64,000 nt of DNA from Piezodorus guildinii (Eukaryota; Arthropoda; Insecta; Hemiptera; Pentatomidae), in assembly GCA_023052935.1 (NCBI GenBank), contig CM041294.1, positions 104,192,116 through 104,256,115 on the forward strand. Direction: 5' to 3'. The translations under genes and the position numbers were made by a program. The notes below the pieces were generated by a model. That model made no database searches. It worked only from the letters and a program-made list of their open reading frames with translations, and was not told where the DNA came from. Positions 35,341-59,041 of this stretch are shown one piece after another (position 1 is the stretch's first letter; each line of letters starts with the position of its first letter).

Positions 35341-37620
35341 TTTATGTACACTATCTTTTAGCAGCATATTTACTTAATGTATCATAATATATAGTTGTAA
35401 ATTTCAATTATATAAATATATTGAAAGAGTTTTTTTAAAAATCCCATGTATAGTGCGAGAACTACTTGAACAACCTTGATTGGTAACTTGATTATAAAAT
35501 TAAAATTACATTTCAGTTTGTTTTACATCTTTCTATATTTCTGGAAGTGTGAAGAGTTAAATTTTATTTGCATGTTCTTCGCATTTATCGGCGTATAATG
35601 AAGTATATATTTTTTAGAAATTTAAAATTTGTATTATTTTCACTAGGTCAAAATTATTTGTGAAGGAATCATCACATAAATTTGTGATAATATCGATAAA
35701 AAACGAATTATATTATCTTATTTATGAAAAAATATTCTATGATTGAATATTTTTGACGTTGAGTCCCATATCGATTCTAGAAAATTTTACAGGAAGCGAA
35801 AAAATATCTCATTACTGTATTATTAAACCAACTTATTTCAATCCAAAATTAAAATCTAGAATTTGTTTTCCATATTAATAACACTATATTAAAGTTGTGG
35901 AATGAAATGTTTTATTATGATTTGGAACGAAAATAAATACGTAATTAGTACCTTTATAAAATAATTTAATTTCTAAATCGCATTTTCAATGGACTTGAGA
36001 GTTCATGAGATAAAATGAAAAAGAGGATTTAGATGAAACTAAATGATAAAAATAAAAATACGTCAAAATACCAATTTCATAAAAAATGTCGTTTATTACG
36101 TTTAGGAATTTTTTTTCCTCTCATCCTCCATTTATATTTCAAACAGAACATACAAAATAATATATGTACATACATAAAACTTGATAATATTTTATTTTTT
36201 TGCCATAGGGAATTTTAATGTGAAAAATACAAAAAAATGCACTGTATGTGCCTAAAAGCATTTTGGCTTTTGCACAATGTCTGATGTATGCGAAGTTTTT
36301 TTTTTTTGTTTTTTTTAATTATCGTTTTCACCCCTATATACATTAGTTCATTTTCCTATCATCAAATAGATAGTATGTTTGATATTTAATATTGGTAGAG
36401 GCAGAAATATTTGTACTCATTAACACCAACATCATTGATTTAAAACAAATAACAATTGCAATTTATATATTACAAACAATTAGTTTGTATATTCAACTGA
36501 TTGTATTCAGAAAATTAACTTCAATTTATCCTGAATAAAGTTTTGGAAGGCAGCTTTTTAACGTTAATTAATTTACTATAGTCCTATTAACGATAATTAA
36601 TTTTGAGTTTTTTTTTTGTTTTTTTTGCAGCGAATGATTGAATGTTTGATTAAGCAACATAGAGTATAACCTAAAAAAAAAAAAAATAATAATAAATAGT
36701 TAAATTCAAATTATTAGGTATTTTCAATCTTACGATATGTTTTGTTTTGGCGTGAGTACGCAAAACGTTTTGGCTAACATTAGCCAAATTCAGTCGTTAA
36801 TTTATTTTCTGGTTTATGGTTTTTAATAATGAAGCTTTTTAATCGATCAATATTAACCCCCCTCAAGATTTGAAGTCTAATGTTTCAAGATACATAGAAC
36901 CCAAATAACGAATAAAAATAAACGTTTGCCTGCCGTACGAATTCATATATAATTTTTGTGTTATTCGATAGGGTATTAAAGTCCATATGAATAAAAACTG
37001 AATCGTTAAAGTCGGTTAAGAAATAGCAGAGACATAGCGTTTTTACATTACCTGTTGTGATTGGCCATTTCTTTTAATTCATATTAGTTAATTGCGTGTA
37101 AACAGCTGTAAAACTGTTGTACCCTAATATAGTTATTTGGAAATAATAAACAATTGTGTAATAACTTGCAGCGTTTTATAATTATAATTATTGTTTTGCT
37201 CAATTCTATCTTTATTAACGGCCGAATTAAGTGCGGATGAATTCCATTTTGTCGCAGAATGACTGATGGTAACGCCGAGCTTCCAGGATCATAGTAAAAT
37301 AACATATAATAATCTCATGGAGATCGAATAAATAACAGAAAAACGTGAAGTCTTAAATCTTGCAGGGAGGATTAATATTTTTTGTAGGCTAATGGATTAT
37401 AGAGGATGACTGTTGGATAAGCCAAAAATAGAATATATTTGTGATGCGTTTGTTTACTCTTCTGTTTGATGTTTCGCAAAATAATTAATATAAAAATAAA
37501 TATCTCACACATTCATTACCCCTTAACTGTTATAATTTGGCTGGGGTGTAATGTAAATAAAAATAAATATGCATAAAGCTTACAGAGAACAGAAAGGTCG
37601 GTTGGAGATGGAGGGGGCAC
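35341..37620. other. AT-rich stretch, nothing supported
   Basis: No gene or repeat family could be supported before the promoter at 37631. Confidence 0.5.
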
Positions 37621-37630
37621 TTTCACTATC

Positions 37631-37660
37631 TATATAACAGGAGGCAGGAGCTCTCCGAAG
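37631..37660 (+). promoter_or_regulatory. Core promoter (TATA box) of the SPH gene
   Basis: TATATAA at 37631-37637 lies 30 bp upstream of TCACAGT (37661), an initiator-like sequence. The flanks are GC-balanced. This geometry is the standard for insect TATA promoters. Assignment to the SPH gene rests on strand and order: it is the nearest plausible plus-strand promoter upstream of coding exon 1. Confidence 0.5.
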
Positions 37661-37690
37661 TCACAGTGCACCTATCACACAGTCACAGCA
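37661..37690 (+). other. Putative non-coding exon 1 (5' UTR) of the SPH gene
   Basis: About 30 nt from the initiator to CACAGCA|GTAAGTAC, a strong splice donor at 37691. Coding exon 1 begins with ATG immediately after an acceptor (TTGCAG|ATG at 44248), so a spliced 5' UTR is required, and this fits. The intron would be 6.6 kb. Confidence 0.45.
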
Positions 37691-39329
37691 GTAAGTACAG
37701 CATCACTTCTAGTGTAGGCGACAAAAATAAAAATATTTTGGTTATTATTTCGGGTATAGTTTTTTCGGGATGTTTATTCCGGTTGAAGCCTAAGTTCATC
37801 ATACTGAAGTACATCATACTCTAATTTTCATACCAATTTTTAAACTTAACCATACCGTACATCAAAAAATATATTATCGGAAATTGAATTTTTATTTTAA
37901 TATCTCTGATTATTAAGTTAATTTCTATTTTATAGATTGAAATTTTACATACTTCAATTTAAAAATCATGAAATATTTATTTTTTAATTTTTCTTATATC
38001 CACATATTTTTTTATCATTCAGAATTCGATGGTCAACTTATTTTACGGAAATGAAAATATGCAAAGTGAACATATGATGTTTACAAGATCTGTCATTCTT
38101 TGTTGTTTTATTATAACTTTTTTTTTTTTTTTAATTTTCTGGTAATAGCTAAATATAAAGAAATACTATGTTCATAAATAGTTTATATTTACTTTAACGT
38201 GCTACACAATTTTTTTATTTTTTCCAATTTTCTATATAGAAGACAGCTTAAAATTCGGTATAAAAAACATTCTTTTATATTATTTACATATTTTTATTTA
38301 TAGCTAAATTAAAAATATAGAACTTTTTGACTGTATTAAAATTAAGAAACGCCAGTGTTTTTTTTTTTTTGCTTGGAATTTAGAATGTTGTTCTGATTTT
38401 GATTCAGTGTGGTAGCAAAGTAATATAAATTTTGTTGGTTTATTCTAAAACTATTTTAAACATTATACTAAGTGTTATTTATTTCTTAAATAATTTTGAA
38501 CTCGGAATTTCGAAGTGTATTCGTAACTTTGGTCTCATGTTTAAAACGATTTCCTAATTTTTCGATATTTTATTTCATTCGATACCAAAATCGGGAAATA
38601 ATCCTAAACTTAACCATATATTCGCTGAAATTTATAATCGACCTTAATTTTGTAAGTTGTTTGCTCGTGTAAGCTATTAAAATAATAAGAATTTCTAATT
38701 TAAATTTTGTAAGATATTTTTTTAAGTTTGAGTGAAACTAAAAAATGAAGCATATTTTTTTCATAACGCCACGGGAAGTTCTTTGCATAGAAGCCTAATT
38801 ATTTCGAGGGGTTTAGAGAGAAATTAAGTTACCAGGGAAGACAATAAGCCGCTTATCATAACTCTTTAGAAATAATATTCTCGAATTTAGCAAAAACTCT
38901 AATTCTGTTAATTTAAATTATGACAAGATAAAAATGAAAATATTAATTTCCAGTTGTAATTGAGTTGGAATCACCTTTGTTAATTTTGGAATATTAAGTT
39001 TCACTAACAACTTAAAATGAGCATGGCAACATGGCAAGTGCTTTGTAATAATCATTATACAGTCATTTTATTAATGTTAGTATAAGTTCTTTGCATAGAA
39101 GCCTAATTATTTCGAGGGTTTATAAATCTAGTATAAGTACTAGATTTCATAATTAAAAAAAAAAGTTTCTGTAGTGATTTACAAGTAATTCTCATGTCAG
39201 AGGTTTCCAGGCTTAGTACAAATTATTAAAAATACTAGTAATTTACTGTTAGAGTAAACATTTACTTAAAGTAAACAGCTGAAAACACATTCTATACGGC
39301 CAATAATGTTCGGAGAATTTAAAATCGCT

Positions 39330-39605
39330 TCTTCTTCTTTTGCTTTTCCCTTATGTGCCTCTCAGTGTTGGGGAGTGCACAGCTTCGAATATCCACTGTT
39401 ATCTGTTCTTCGCTAGGTTCCTGGCCCTACGTAGATCTTTTCCTCTTTCTCTGCATAGTTTGTCGATCTATTAGAGATAGAATATTCTTGGGCGTCCTCG
39501 AGATCTTCTGCCATCTGGAGCGTATTTCATCGTCTTTAAGGGGTTACATGTCCCTTCATCCTAAACATATGGCCAAACCATTTCAATTGTTTAGTTTTTT
39601 AAAAT
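39330..39605 (-). pseudogene. LINE reverse-transcriptase C-terminal relic (RTE/R4-like)
   Basis: The minus strand reads QLKWFGHMFRMKGHV, followed in broken frames by words resembling GRRSRGRPR. The RLxWFGHxxRM plus GRPxxRW pattern lies at the C-terminus of RTE-like LINE proteins. Stops and frameshifts are present. Confidence 0.6.
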
Positions 39606-39775
39606 CTAATTTTAATATTACATTAAGAAAAACAAAAAGAAGTCAGTCTTCGATTCATGTATTCTAAAAAACTAATTTGGACTTACAATTTTAGAGAGTT
39701 GACATCAGCTGAGATTATCATTTTATTATTGAAAATTTGTAGTTATTTGGGACAGCGTAGTTTTTTTGTTTATTC

Positions 39776-40048
39776 TTTTAACATCACTTTATGCTAATCA
39801 GACGATGCTAGAGAGTGGGAGTTCCAAATTTTGCCTATCCAGGTTTAATTAGGATAGGGATCTTTAATCAGTAACTAACATCACACAGGCTCGGTACCAC
39901 CTTTTTACGCCGCCTCTGAAGGACGGCATAACAAATGATTTTTTACCCTTTTAAAAAATCCTATGGCCATCTGCCTGGTTTGAATCCGTGACTTTGGGCA
40001 CAGAATGCTGTTATGCTATGTTATGTTATGTTACACCACAGGTGACTC
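39776..40048 (-). repeat. tRNA-derived SINE, family B, copy 6 (complete head)
   Basis: On the minus strand it begins GTCACCTGTGGTGTAAC and has a small expansion of ATAAC units, then GCATTCTGTGCCCAAAG, the B box GGATTCAAACC, and the family body and tail. It gives the best view of the family 5' end. Confidence 0.88.
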
Positions 40049-41689
40049 CGTTAACAGCGTAGTGATTAACAGTTTTCTATAAATCGACGATGCTTTCTGA
40101 CCTTAATCGAAAACTCCCTGGTTATCAAACCTTGATATATATTAGTCTTGATATGAATTAATGTAATAATCCAGGCTAATTTAACCGGTATCACTAAATA
40201 ATAAAATAAGTGTAAATTAATTGTCATCCGGTACATCCCTGATCCGATTTTAATTAACAGGAACATTTCCTCCCTCCTGCTAACCGGGTAATTAGCAGAA
40301 TGAGATGGGAGGGAAGCTGGTGTTGGGATTCGATCACCCTGGATAACACGACCCTTCCGTAAGAGCTCTAATTGAAACTGACACCCCCAGGTATTTTCTT
40401 TAGCGATGCCTCACTTTGATGGAGGGCCTGAGCAAGATATCCGTCCAATAATTGGATATTTAAAGGGAACACCTTCCCTCCTTCCTGGGGTTGTTTAATA
40501 AACCGTGAACCTCTTGATGAGGATCAGACAGTTCTAACTCTCAACAAGGTGAGGCAATGAAATAAAATGGCAGTTTAATTTCTTGTCTTGATAATGCAAA
40601 AAAAAACAAAAAAAAAAACTGTTTATAATGTAAAAAAAGAAAAGAAAAAAAAGATGTATAGATTTTGTTTTTTATTATAGTTTTATATAGTTTTGGTCGT
40701 AGTTCGAAGATTGTTTTCTTTATTAAAGAGCAAGTTATATAGACATTTTAAAATGGAGGAATTATTTTTTTGCTTTTTTGTGATGTTTGTTTTCCTATTC
40801 GACTTAGTCCATAAAAGTACATAGTAAATGTACACAACACAAAAATTAGCATAAAGTTGTTATGAAACGTATTTTTATAACCTATTTATCTTAAAATTGT
40901 TATTCTTTTAGTGTATTTGTAAGTGCGTTGTGAAGCATCAAGGAAGTTTAATATTTCTACTAGTTTTAATCTTTGGTGAATCATTTTAACATTGGAGGAA
41001 AAATCAAAATTCAAACTTTTGCTATATATGTGATAATCCTGCGGAGCAAGTTACGTTCCAGAAGTTGAGGAACACCTCCTGGAGGCAGTGAACTTCCAGA
41101 GAAAGGACGAGATTAACCTTGAGCGAGGGAAAGTGAACTGTTGCAGGAAGTAGGAGTCGCCTCTCACGCTCTCTTTCATCGGGGCTGAGTCTATCTCCAT
41201 CATTTCCTCCGCTTTAACTCCTATATGTCATCTTTACTTGCCGAAGCTCTAGGAAGTTATTTTTCTTTACACTTTTTCTTGATCCGTGTAGGAAGGGACT
41301 TTAATCTAAGTATCAGAGTTGACAATCAAACTGGAAACTTTTCTTATTCGTGTAAGACAATAATTCACTAATAAGAAATAAGAAATAAGAAATAGTTTTT
41401 ACCGAAATTTTTTATGTACAAGAAATAATAAAATAACTAGTTCAGAAGGATTATTTTCTAATATGTGTTCTGTTTTTAATCATTTGGTACGTAAATAGGA
41501 TCTTAAATACTCTCCTCTCGACGTTCAAGCTTGACTCACTTCAAATTGGTGGATGTTTTAATAACAAACAATGAAAAATTTAAAAAAAAAATTATTGATA
41601 TTTACAACTGTTTAATAGCATACATTTAGTCAACGTGATACAAGATATACTGTCTTGATTCACATGTACGGATACTATCCATTGGCAGC

Positions 41690-42005
41690 TCTCCAACTAG
41701 GCTAAACTAGAAGGTCTTGGGGCCATCTTCTTTTCAGACGCCTCGGAGGATTATCAGGGAATGTAGAGGAAGCAAGGATTAAAACTAGTAGATTAGAGAG
41801 GGAATAGAGTTTGTCATGAAAGGAGTGGTTCCTGGTTCGCTCCAAGTCAGCAACATAAGTAACATTTAGGTCTTTATGGATGGGTTTATTTGTGACAAAA
41901 TAAGAATCATTGAGGATTTTTCGAAGGATTTTTAATTGTAAGGATTGGAGAATAAACTAATTTAATGGTTTAGTAGAGCCCCAAATATCTACTCCCTTTT
42001 GAAAA
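41690..42005 (-). pseudogene. Jockey-like LINE ORF2 C-terminus, family E
   Basis: The minus strand can be read as GVDIWGSTKPLN, then LQLKILRKILNDSYFVTNK, IHKDLNVTYVADLE and PPRRLKRRWPQDLLV before a stop. This is the usual end of Jockey-clade RT proteins. It is a 5'-truncated fragment with a few frame breaks; a second copy is at 35165-35340. Confidence 0.7.
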
Positions 42006-42370
42006 AATCTGGGCCTGATCTCCTCGATAATTTTTCGGTATTTTGCTTTTGTTATGTTAGACAAACGAACTTATGTTTCCTTAATTTTACTGACTTCTTA
42101 AAATTATTTACTTTGTGTTGATTATATCTATCACATTTTAGGATATTTTAATCTGTGTAACTAAATACTATTTAGCAAAATTACTTCCTTTTAGCTAACT
42201 AACTTTCTCCTAAATTATTACTAATTCAATGTCGCAGGTTTAGCTGCCACTAGTGAATATGGTCGAATAATCCAATGCAAAGTTCTTAAACAAATGCATA
42301 TTGCGCGATGACTCCATTATTGGAATAACTCCTGTAAAAGAGCGTCCGTTGGAACACATGGCATGGATGT

Positions 42371-42661
42371 TTAACTGCTCCTACCGCATTCTGCAATCCG
42401 GAGGAAGGAAGCTGTCTGTGATGTAGAACAATGGCAAGATGGCCAGTGTCCGGTGTCCGAGCAAAACAATGGACGTTTAATGTCGGCTTGGAAAGTCAAA
42501 CAGGCTTTCACTTTTCTTTCTAAAGTTTTCCCGTACTTCCTCTTCTCGTGAATAGGCAAGGGTCGATATTCCGATAATGAAGAATTATCGGAGTCTTTGT
42601 GGAATAGATAAGTGCTTGCACTCTTCCGGGAGGAAATCGGGTGTTTGTTCAGTGAGTCCAT
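42371..42661 (-). other. Antisense open frame in intron 1, unknown
   Basis: A 96-codon ATG frame (MDSLNKHPISSRKSASTYLF at its start) lies in a GC-balanced island. The composition is protein-like (mixed charged and polar residues), with no recognised domain, signal peptide or membrane segment. It may be chance, a decayed element or a nested gene. Confidence 0.25.
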
Positions 42662-43083
42662 TATGAATGGGATGGAATGGCGTGTTACATAGCTAGTATG
42701 CTAGTTCGATAAGAAACGCAAATTGGCAAAATCTATTGCTCCACAGAATGGATAGCTTTTGTAAAGACTAATTTCGTCCCAATTTTCAGTAAAAGCGCAT
42801 CTGATATACCATAGGACAGTTCACAGTTCATGAAGTTAATTTGTTTAACATACCGAACAACCTGTATAATAACTGTATAAAATGAGTAGCTTAGTTTACT
42901 AGTAAACTGAGGTTAGTAAGTAGTAAAGTTATAAAACATTCTAATAATACTCATAAAAGAAGTCATAAAATTGAAATATTATTTATAGGACTTAATACTC
43001 CCCTTAACTGTGCCTTTTAATAAAAATTCAAATATGTATGCCTTCTTTCACCGGTAACCTAATATACTGGTCCGGAGTTTTTG

Positions 43084-43200
43084 AGATGTCAAATACTTAA
43101 AGATCCCTATCCTAATTAAATCTAGATAGACAAAATTCGCGACTCCCAGTGTAGCATCGTCCGAATAACCACAGTAACATATTGTAAATAAAGAAACAAA
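43084..43200 (+). repeat. tRNA-derived SINE, family B, copy 7 (3' fragment)
   Basis: Contains TTAAAGATCCCTATCCTAAT, GTAGCATCGTCCGAATAACC and an A-rich tail with TAAATAAAGAAAC. Confidence 0.8.
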
Positions 43201-43743
43201 CAAAAGCTTTGTTACCAATGATACAGTATTTAAGTTTCTAAATATTTGTTTACTTTTATACATGGAATGTTTTTACCAACCATTACTTGATCTCAGATAT
43301 AGATGAGATGTTAAAGTTACCCAATGTCATAAAACAACTCCAATATTTTCTTTTACTTTCCTCGTGTGTTATGACATTATACCAGTTTTCCCCGCAGGGA
43401 AAGCAGTCTGTTTTGGGAAACGTGGGTTCTGCGTGGGTACCACGTGGGCTGTCGAAAGCTAGTAAATTATCTTTTTAATCCTACACTGTGGTGATCCTCT
43501 TCTCTTTATGTAATTGTGCTAACGCTTTCCATTTCGCCTGATTAGGCGTCGGTTTCATAACTGCTAGGATGTCGTTAGCAGAGTTTAAAAAACCTGAAAG
43601 TTAAGAAAACGTCTGAACTTGATTTATTTACACCTATATGTTGAAATGGTTGCTGGTATCTTACGAGGTTTATCTTATTAGATTGATTCATATTCGTTAG
43701 AATCTTTTTACTGAAATTTAAAATACCAAATACATTATATGCA

Positions 43744-43797
43744 TTTTAAGTTATTGGTCTTTAGAGAATCCTATATCTAAAGACCAATAACTTAAAA
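43744..43797. repeat. Perfect 22-bp inverted repeat with 10-nt loop
   Basis: The arm 43744-43765 (TTTTAAGTTATTGGTCTTTAGA without its last bases: TTTTAAGTTATTGGTCTT) is exactly complementary to 43776-43797; the loop is 43766-43775. There are no mismatches. It lies in the putative intron 1, about 450 bp before coding exon 1. Confidence 0.95.
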
Positions 43798-44247
43798 GAC
43801 TTGGTTAACTTCGAAAGAAACTTGTCATCTTCATTCTGGAAGGAGACGATGAAGAGATGCGGGCCAGTGCCTCCAGTTCACGGCTCACTGGAAGGACTTC
43901 CTCTTTTAGTATGATTGGTCTCGCATCATCTTTTGTGCTTTGCTTGCGTAGCGAATAACTAAGGCATTATATTGTCAGACGTTATTTTTCTTCTATATTT
44001 CATAATTTTTTTTAGAAAACACCTCAATGTCCGTTTTAAATCATAATAACGGAGTTTCTGCTGGTTTTTCATTAATCAAACATTTGTATATAGAAACATA
44101 TTCTGAAAGATAGATATATGATATAAACCATGACTATTTTTATATTTAAATGCTATGACTATGCTATTTTTATATTTAGCTCATTGAGTGTACCCAACCA
44201 TGTGATTTTTCGGAAATATAATAACTAAAGCTTACCTTAACTTGCAG

Positions 44248-55056
<10,809 letters not shown>

Positions 55057-55670
55057 GCCTCGCCGAAGGTTCTCTGTATTTATTCTTCAATTGACGGCAT
55101 TACTGGATTTATTACTATCACTTGGAAACAGACCCTTTTCCTTTTCTAGTCAGATACAAACTAAATGATTGACCTTGGCGTTTTACCCCTTAAAGCACGA
55201 AGAAACCAAATGCAAAAGTTCTCTGAAAAAATGCTCAATACTTGAGTATTCCACATAACTAAGTATTCTGTATCATGTGAATGACTAGAAGATGAATTGT
55301 GTTCTCCAAAGCTTGAAGATCCCAATTCCTTCTTTTTTTATAAAAGGAGAAAAATACTTAATTGTAAATATCGAAGGTGTAACCTTCATGACCCTTTGGG
55401 CTTTCGGGTAGCATCATGAAACTGAAAGAAATCTTAATGCTCATTAATCTTAACGTTTATACAAATCGAATAAGTCACTTGAAATGATCCGATCCGAAAG
55501 CCTAGAGTAAAAAGTAATGCATATTACATGGCATATTAAAATTATATAATACATTTCATGTTAGTGTGTAGTTTGAATACTCGATAAATTAATTTTATTG
55601 TATTGAAACAATTATTTATTAAGTCACGAATAAGATTTTTGTAAATAAATCTTGAATCTGATTAATATGT
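55057..55670 (+). other. SPH 3' UTR with poly(A) signal
   Basis: After the stop codon the sequence has no further frame. AATAAA at 55644-55649 is the first clear polyadenylation signal; cleavage would fall near 55665. Confidence 0.5.
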
Positions 55671-57015
55671 ATTTTTTTTATTTCTTAGTATTTTTTTCCT
55701 CGACCAAATAGTTAAATGTCTTGAGTAATTCAACATTAAACGTTTTATTAGTGAATTTTTAAATAGGACCTTACACGATCATTATCGATGTCATTCTTTT
55801 CCCTATCACATGAAATGAGTAATGTTCGTATTAGCAGTACAGAAATGGAATGATGATGCCTTGTAATGACGATAATCCGGATTTTCTAATTCCTGGTCAT
55901 TACTCGTTCGAAGTGGAGATACTGTAATTAGTAAATACTGTATTCTCCAGCACCAGTATTCTTCCACTTATTGTAGTTTACAGATACTTTCTAATATTAA
56001 TAGACAAGAGTTAAAGAATCATAAGTTTTAATAATAATAATAATATGCTTTCTCTTTTTCTGAAACGTCTCTCTAGAATAATATGCCATGAAATAAAAAT
56101 AAGGTTTTGAGAGTAAAAAAAAAAAAAAGTTATAGAATAAAGCGATAAAAATAAATAAACACAAAATCTAAAGGTATAACAATGTAAATAAAAATAATAA
56201 TGTAATCATAAATAAATAATGTTGTACAATAAAAAAAAACACAAGAAACAAAAAATAAAAATAAAACAAGAAATAATAAAAAAATATTTTCATGTATTAC
56301 GTTTGATATAAATAGAAAAAAACAATATTTCTGAGATTTAAAATAAATAATATACAAGTTAAACGAACATCTCTACAAATTAGCAACAGTTCATTGTGTG
56401 TTACATTAAAATTCAAGAAAATATTTTTGTTAAATGTGCGGCATTCAAAACATTCAAAAAAGAATATAACAACATTAATTAAAATTATTTCTATATGTTT
56501 TACTTGTTAATTTTTGTTAATATTAAGAAATCTACTTAGAATTATTTGGGGATTGAACGGACATGAAGTGACTGAATATGCGGGATTTCAATGTTAAGAG
56601 AGAAGGGATATAAGAAATAAGTGGTTCCATATTACAAATATTAGCAATTAATTACATTAAATTAATTTGAAGCATCGTAATAACTTACCACATTATTATA
56701 TATTAAATGAAAATAATTATCATAATACAAATATTGTTAACAAATTTATTGCTTTATTCTTGGAAAAATAAACCAATCAAAGAAATAACATTTACCAATT
56801 CTTGTCATATTAAGTTTAATTTTTAGGCTGGTTTTAAGCTAAGGTTTTGCTAGTTTATCAATGCCAAAACTATAATTCTACAAGTTTTATTACGATTATA
56901 AACAATTTCGGGTACTAACTTTATAGATGGTGGGTTGTGTTTGTACCTGTTTGTAGATGTTTAACAAAACAGACTGACAAGGCTGGTTCACCCTAACATA
57001 TTTTATATGTGGACT
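55671..57015. other. AT-rich intergenic stretch
   Basis: No gene supported. A-rich low-complexity sequence lies at 56110-56290. Confidence 0.55.
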
Positions 57016-57016
<1 letters not shown>

Positions 57017-57095
<79 letters not shown>

Positions 57096-57253
57096 TTTTA
57101 CATGTAAAAGGAATATGAATGATTAATGGATCCTTGTAAGAGGACCCATGACCGAAATGTTGGAAATGGAAAAATAAATCATTGAGTAAAAATATGCATC
57201 ACAATCATTTGAATATCTTATAATTAAAATAACTCTTAAAAAAAAAAAAAATT

Positions 57254-57333
<80 letters not shown>
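57017..57333. repeat. Paired compound microsatellites (TA)n(TG)n and (TA)n(CA)n
   Basis: (TA)n at 57021-57073 passes into (TG)n to about 57094. About 165 bp later (TA)n at 57258-57310 passes into (CA)n to 57333. A decayed hammerhead-like string (GTAAGAGGACC...GACCGAAATGTT) sits between them at about 57134-57161. Confidence 0.9.
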
Positions 57334-58084
57334 TCATAATAATGTATTAATTTAATACATTGAGATACCAAGATGCAAATATTAAAAAAAATCCTTTATA
57401 CATACAATACATATATAGGTAGTGAAAGTAAAATAAATTAACGTAAATTTTATATTATATATTGAGTTTTTAGATATCATATGAGATTATTAAATAAAAT
57501 AAAGTGAGTAAACCTTTGGATGAAAATTCATCAATTTAAATTCAAAGAATTTTCATTACATAATTGTAAACAGATATTAGCACATTCCAGTGCTTTTTGA
57601 GCAAAATGGTCTAAGTCTAGGAGTGTGAGATTTACAGAACAGTTTTCCAAAGTTTTGAAAAATCATTTTAGATCATGTCTATGATTTCTTTAATTCATGA
57701 ATCACTGTATTAACTCAAAAGAGGCTATCCTTTATAGTAAAATACAAACTTAAACAAAATATTATTTTTATAAAATTGATTACTTAAGCCCTTTTGCCCA
57801 TATATCAGTGAATCATAAGACACCTGCTGAGAGAAATCTGAACATATTTTGTTTATGTAAGCTCAACTTAGCCTACAAGATTGGCAAAGTTGACGTTACT
57901 ATTCTCTATTATTTAACGACAAAGGGAAAACGGAGTATTTCGCTGATGTTCCTTGAAGTTTCAACTATGTTAAGTAGTTAGTAATTTAGTAACGTTTAAA
58001 CTGGAACACCATTCTGATCAGATGAGACCTATATAGGGAATAAAAATGTTTGTATTGTTGAGATAGTTAATGATAATCCAACGA
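57334..58084. other. AT-rich stretch, nothing supported
   Basis: No supported feature. Confidence 0.5.
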
Positions 58085-58205
58085 TCCTAGGATTTTTAAA
58101 GATAGTAATAAATCATTTTTTATGGCGTCCTTCGGAGGGGAAGTAAACTGGTGGTTCCGAGCTTGCGTCAGGTACTCTTAAAGATCCCTATGCTAATTCA
58201 TCTAA
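58085..58205 (+). repeat. tRNA-derived SINE, family B, copy 8 (fragment)
   Basis: Retains TCCTAGGATTTTTAA, GCGTCCTTCGGAGGGGA and TAAAGATCCCTATGCTAATT. Confidence 0.75.
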
Positions 58206-58902
58206 TTAACCTTCATCTACTAATTACTTGATTTAAACTGTAACTAGTAGTAAGTAGGTTACGTTTTCACAGATATGATTAAAAAATTAACGTAACTAAC
58301 ACAGAAAAAAACATAAAACATAGAAATAAAACGTATCTAACATCTAGAAATCGACTCATCCTAATTATATAACCGCCTTCTTCGAGATTTTTGCTAACTG
58401 TATAACAGTTTTTTCATCTCGTTGTTTTGATTGGGGTTTGTAGTTAGTCGAAGAACAATGTAAGGAAGATATCCAATGTTAAAAATATTGAAAAGGGGGG
58501 TTGTTCTAAAAGGTTAATACAAAAATCAACAGTTAACATGGAGGATTTTTTTTCTTGATTTATTGCAATGATAAAAAAACAGAGAAACGTAATTGAATAA
58601 GATATAAGACAAAACATAATATATTACGTGATGTTTATGATGATATTTAAATGTTATATAGCATACATTGTCTCCTCCTCGCCTTTCCATCTCTATTGCA
58701 GGCTGTTGGATGATGGATATATCATACCTTCGTGTTGCGTGCCAGCGCTTGCGAAACTGTCGGGCTTTTCTTTTTTAATTGCTTGAGACACGTTTTCATT
58801 TCATGATGAATGCTGACACAATATCTTCAAGTAATATTCCTGGGTCTTTTATTAACATTAATTACCATAATTTATCTATTATTCATAGTACAAATTAGCA
58901 AG

Positions 58903-58905
<3 letters not shown>
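58206..58905. other. AT-rich stretch with a repeat F copy
   Basis: About 58405-58530 matches the sequence flanking the insertion at 61885-62233 (GGGGTTTGTAGTTAGTCG...ACAATGTA and GGTTAATAC words). Nothing coding is supported. Confidence 0.45.

Positions 58906-58953
<48 letters not shown>
58906..58953. repeat. 48-nt poly(T) tract
   Basis: An uninterrupted run of T, possibly the poly(A) tail of a minus-strand retroelement. The element body is not recognised. Confidence 0.9.
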
Positions 58954-58955
<2 letters not shown>

Positions 58956-59041
58956 ATTAACAAAAGTAGAGGAAGATAAATAAGCCATTTATTTTGAAAA
59001 TGACCTCCGACTTTATATTACTCTTACATTGAGTATATTTA

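Larger units (their letters stand above)
37691..44247 (+). other. Putative intron 1 of the SPH gene
   Basis: A long AT-rich intron holding LINE and SINE fragments listed separately. GC-balanced, non-repetitive islands at 40251-40560, 41041-41240, 42230-42720, 43350-43460 and 43840-43960 stand out and may be cis-regulatory. One contains an antisense open frame. Confidence 0.4.

Noticed and set aside
43744..43797. Hairpin as a miRNA precursor
   Set aside because: Perfect pairing with a 10-nt loop gives a stem of only 22 bp, too short for a typical Drosha substrate.
56130..56357. Minus-strand hydrophobic frame (75 codons)
   Set aside because: Phe/Ile/Tyr-rich translation of A-rich low-complexity DNA, so not taken as a membrane protein gene.
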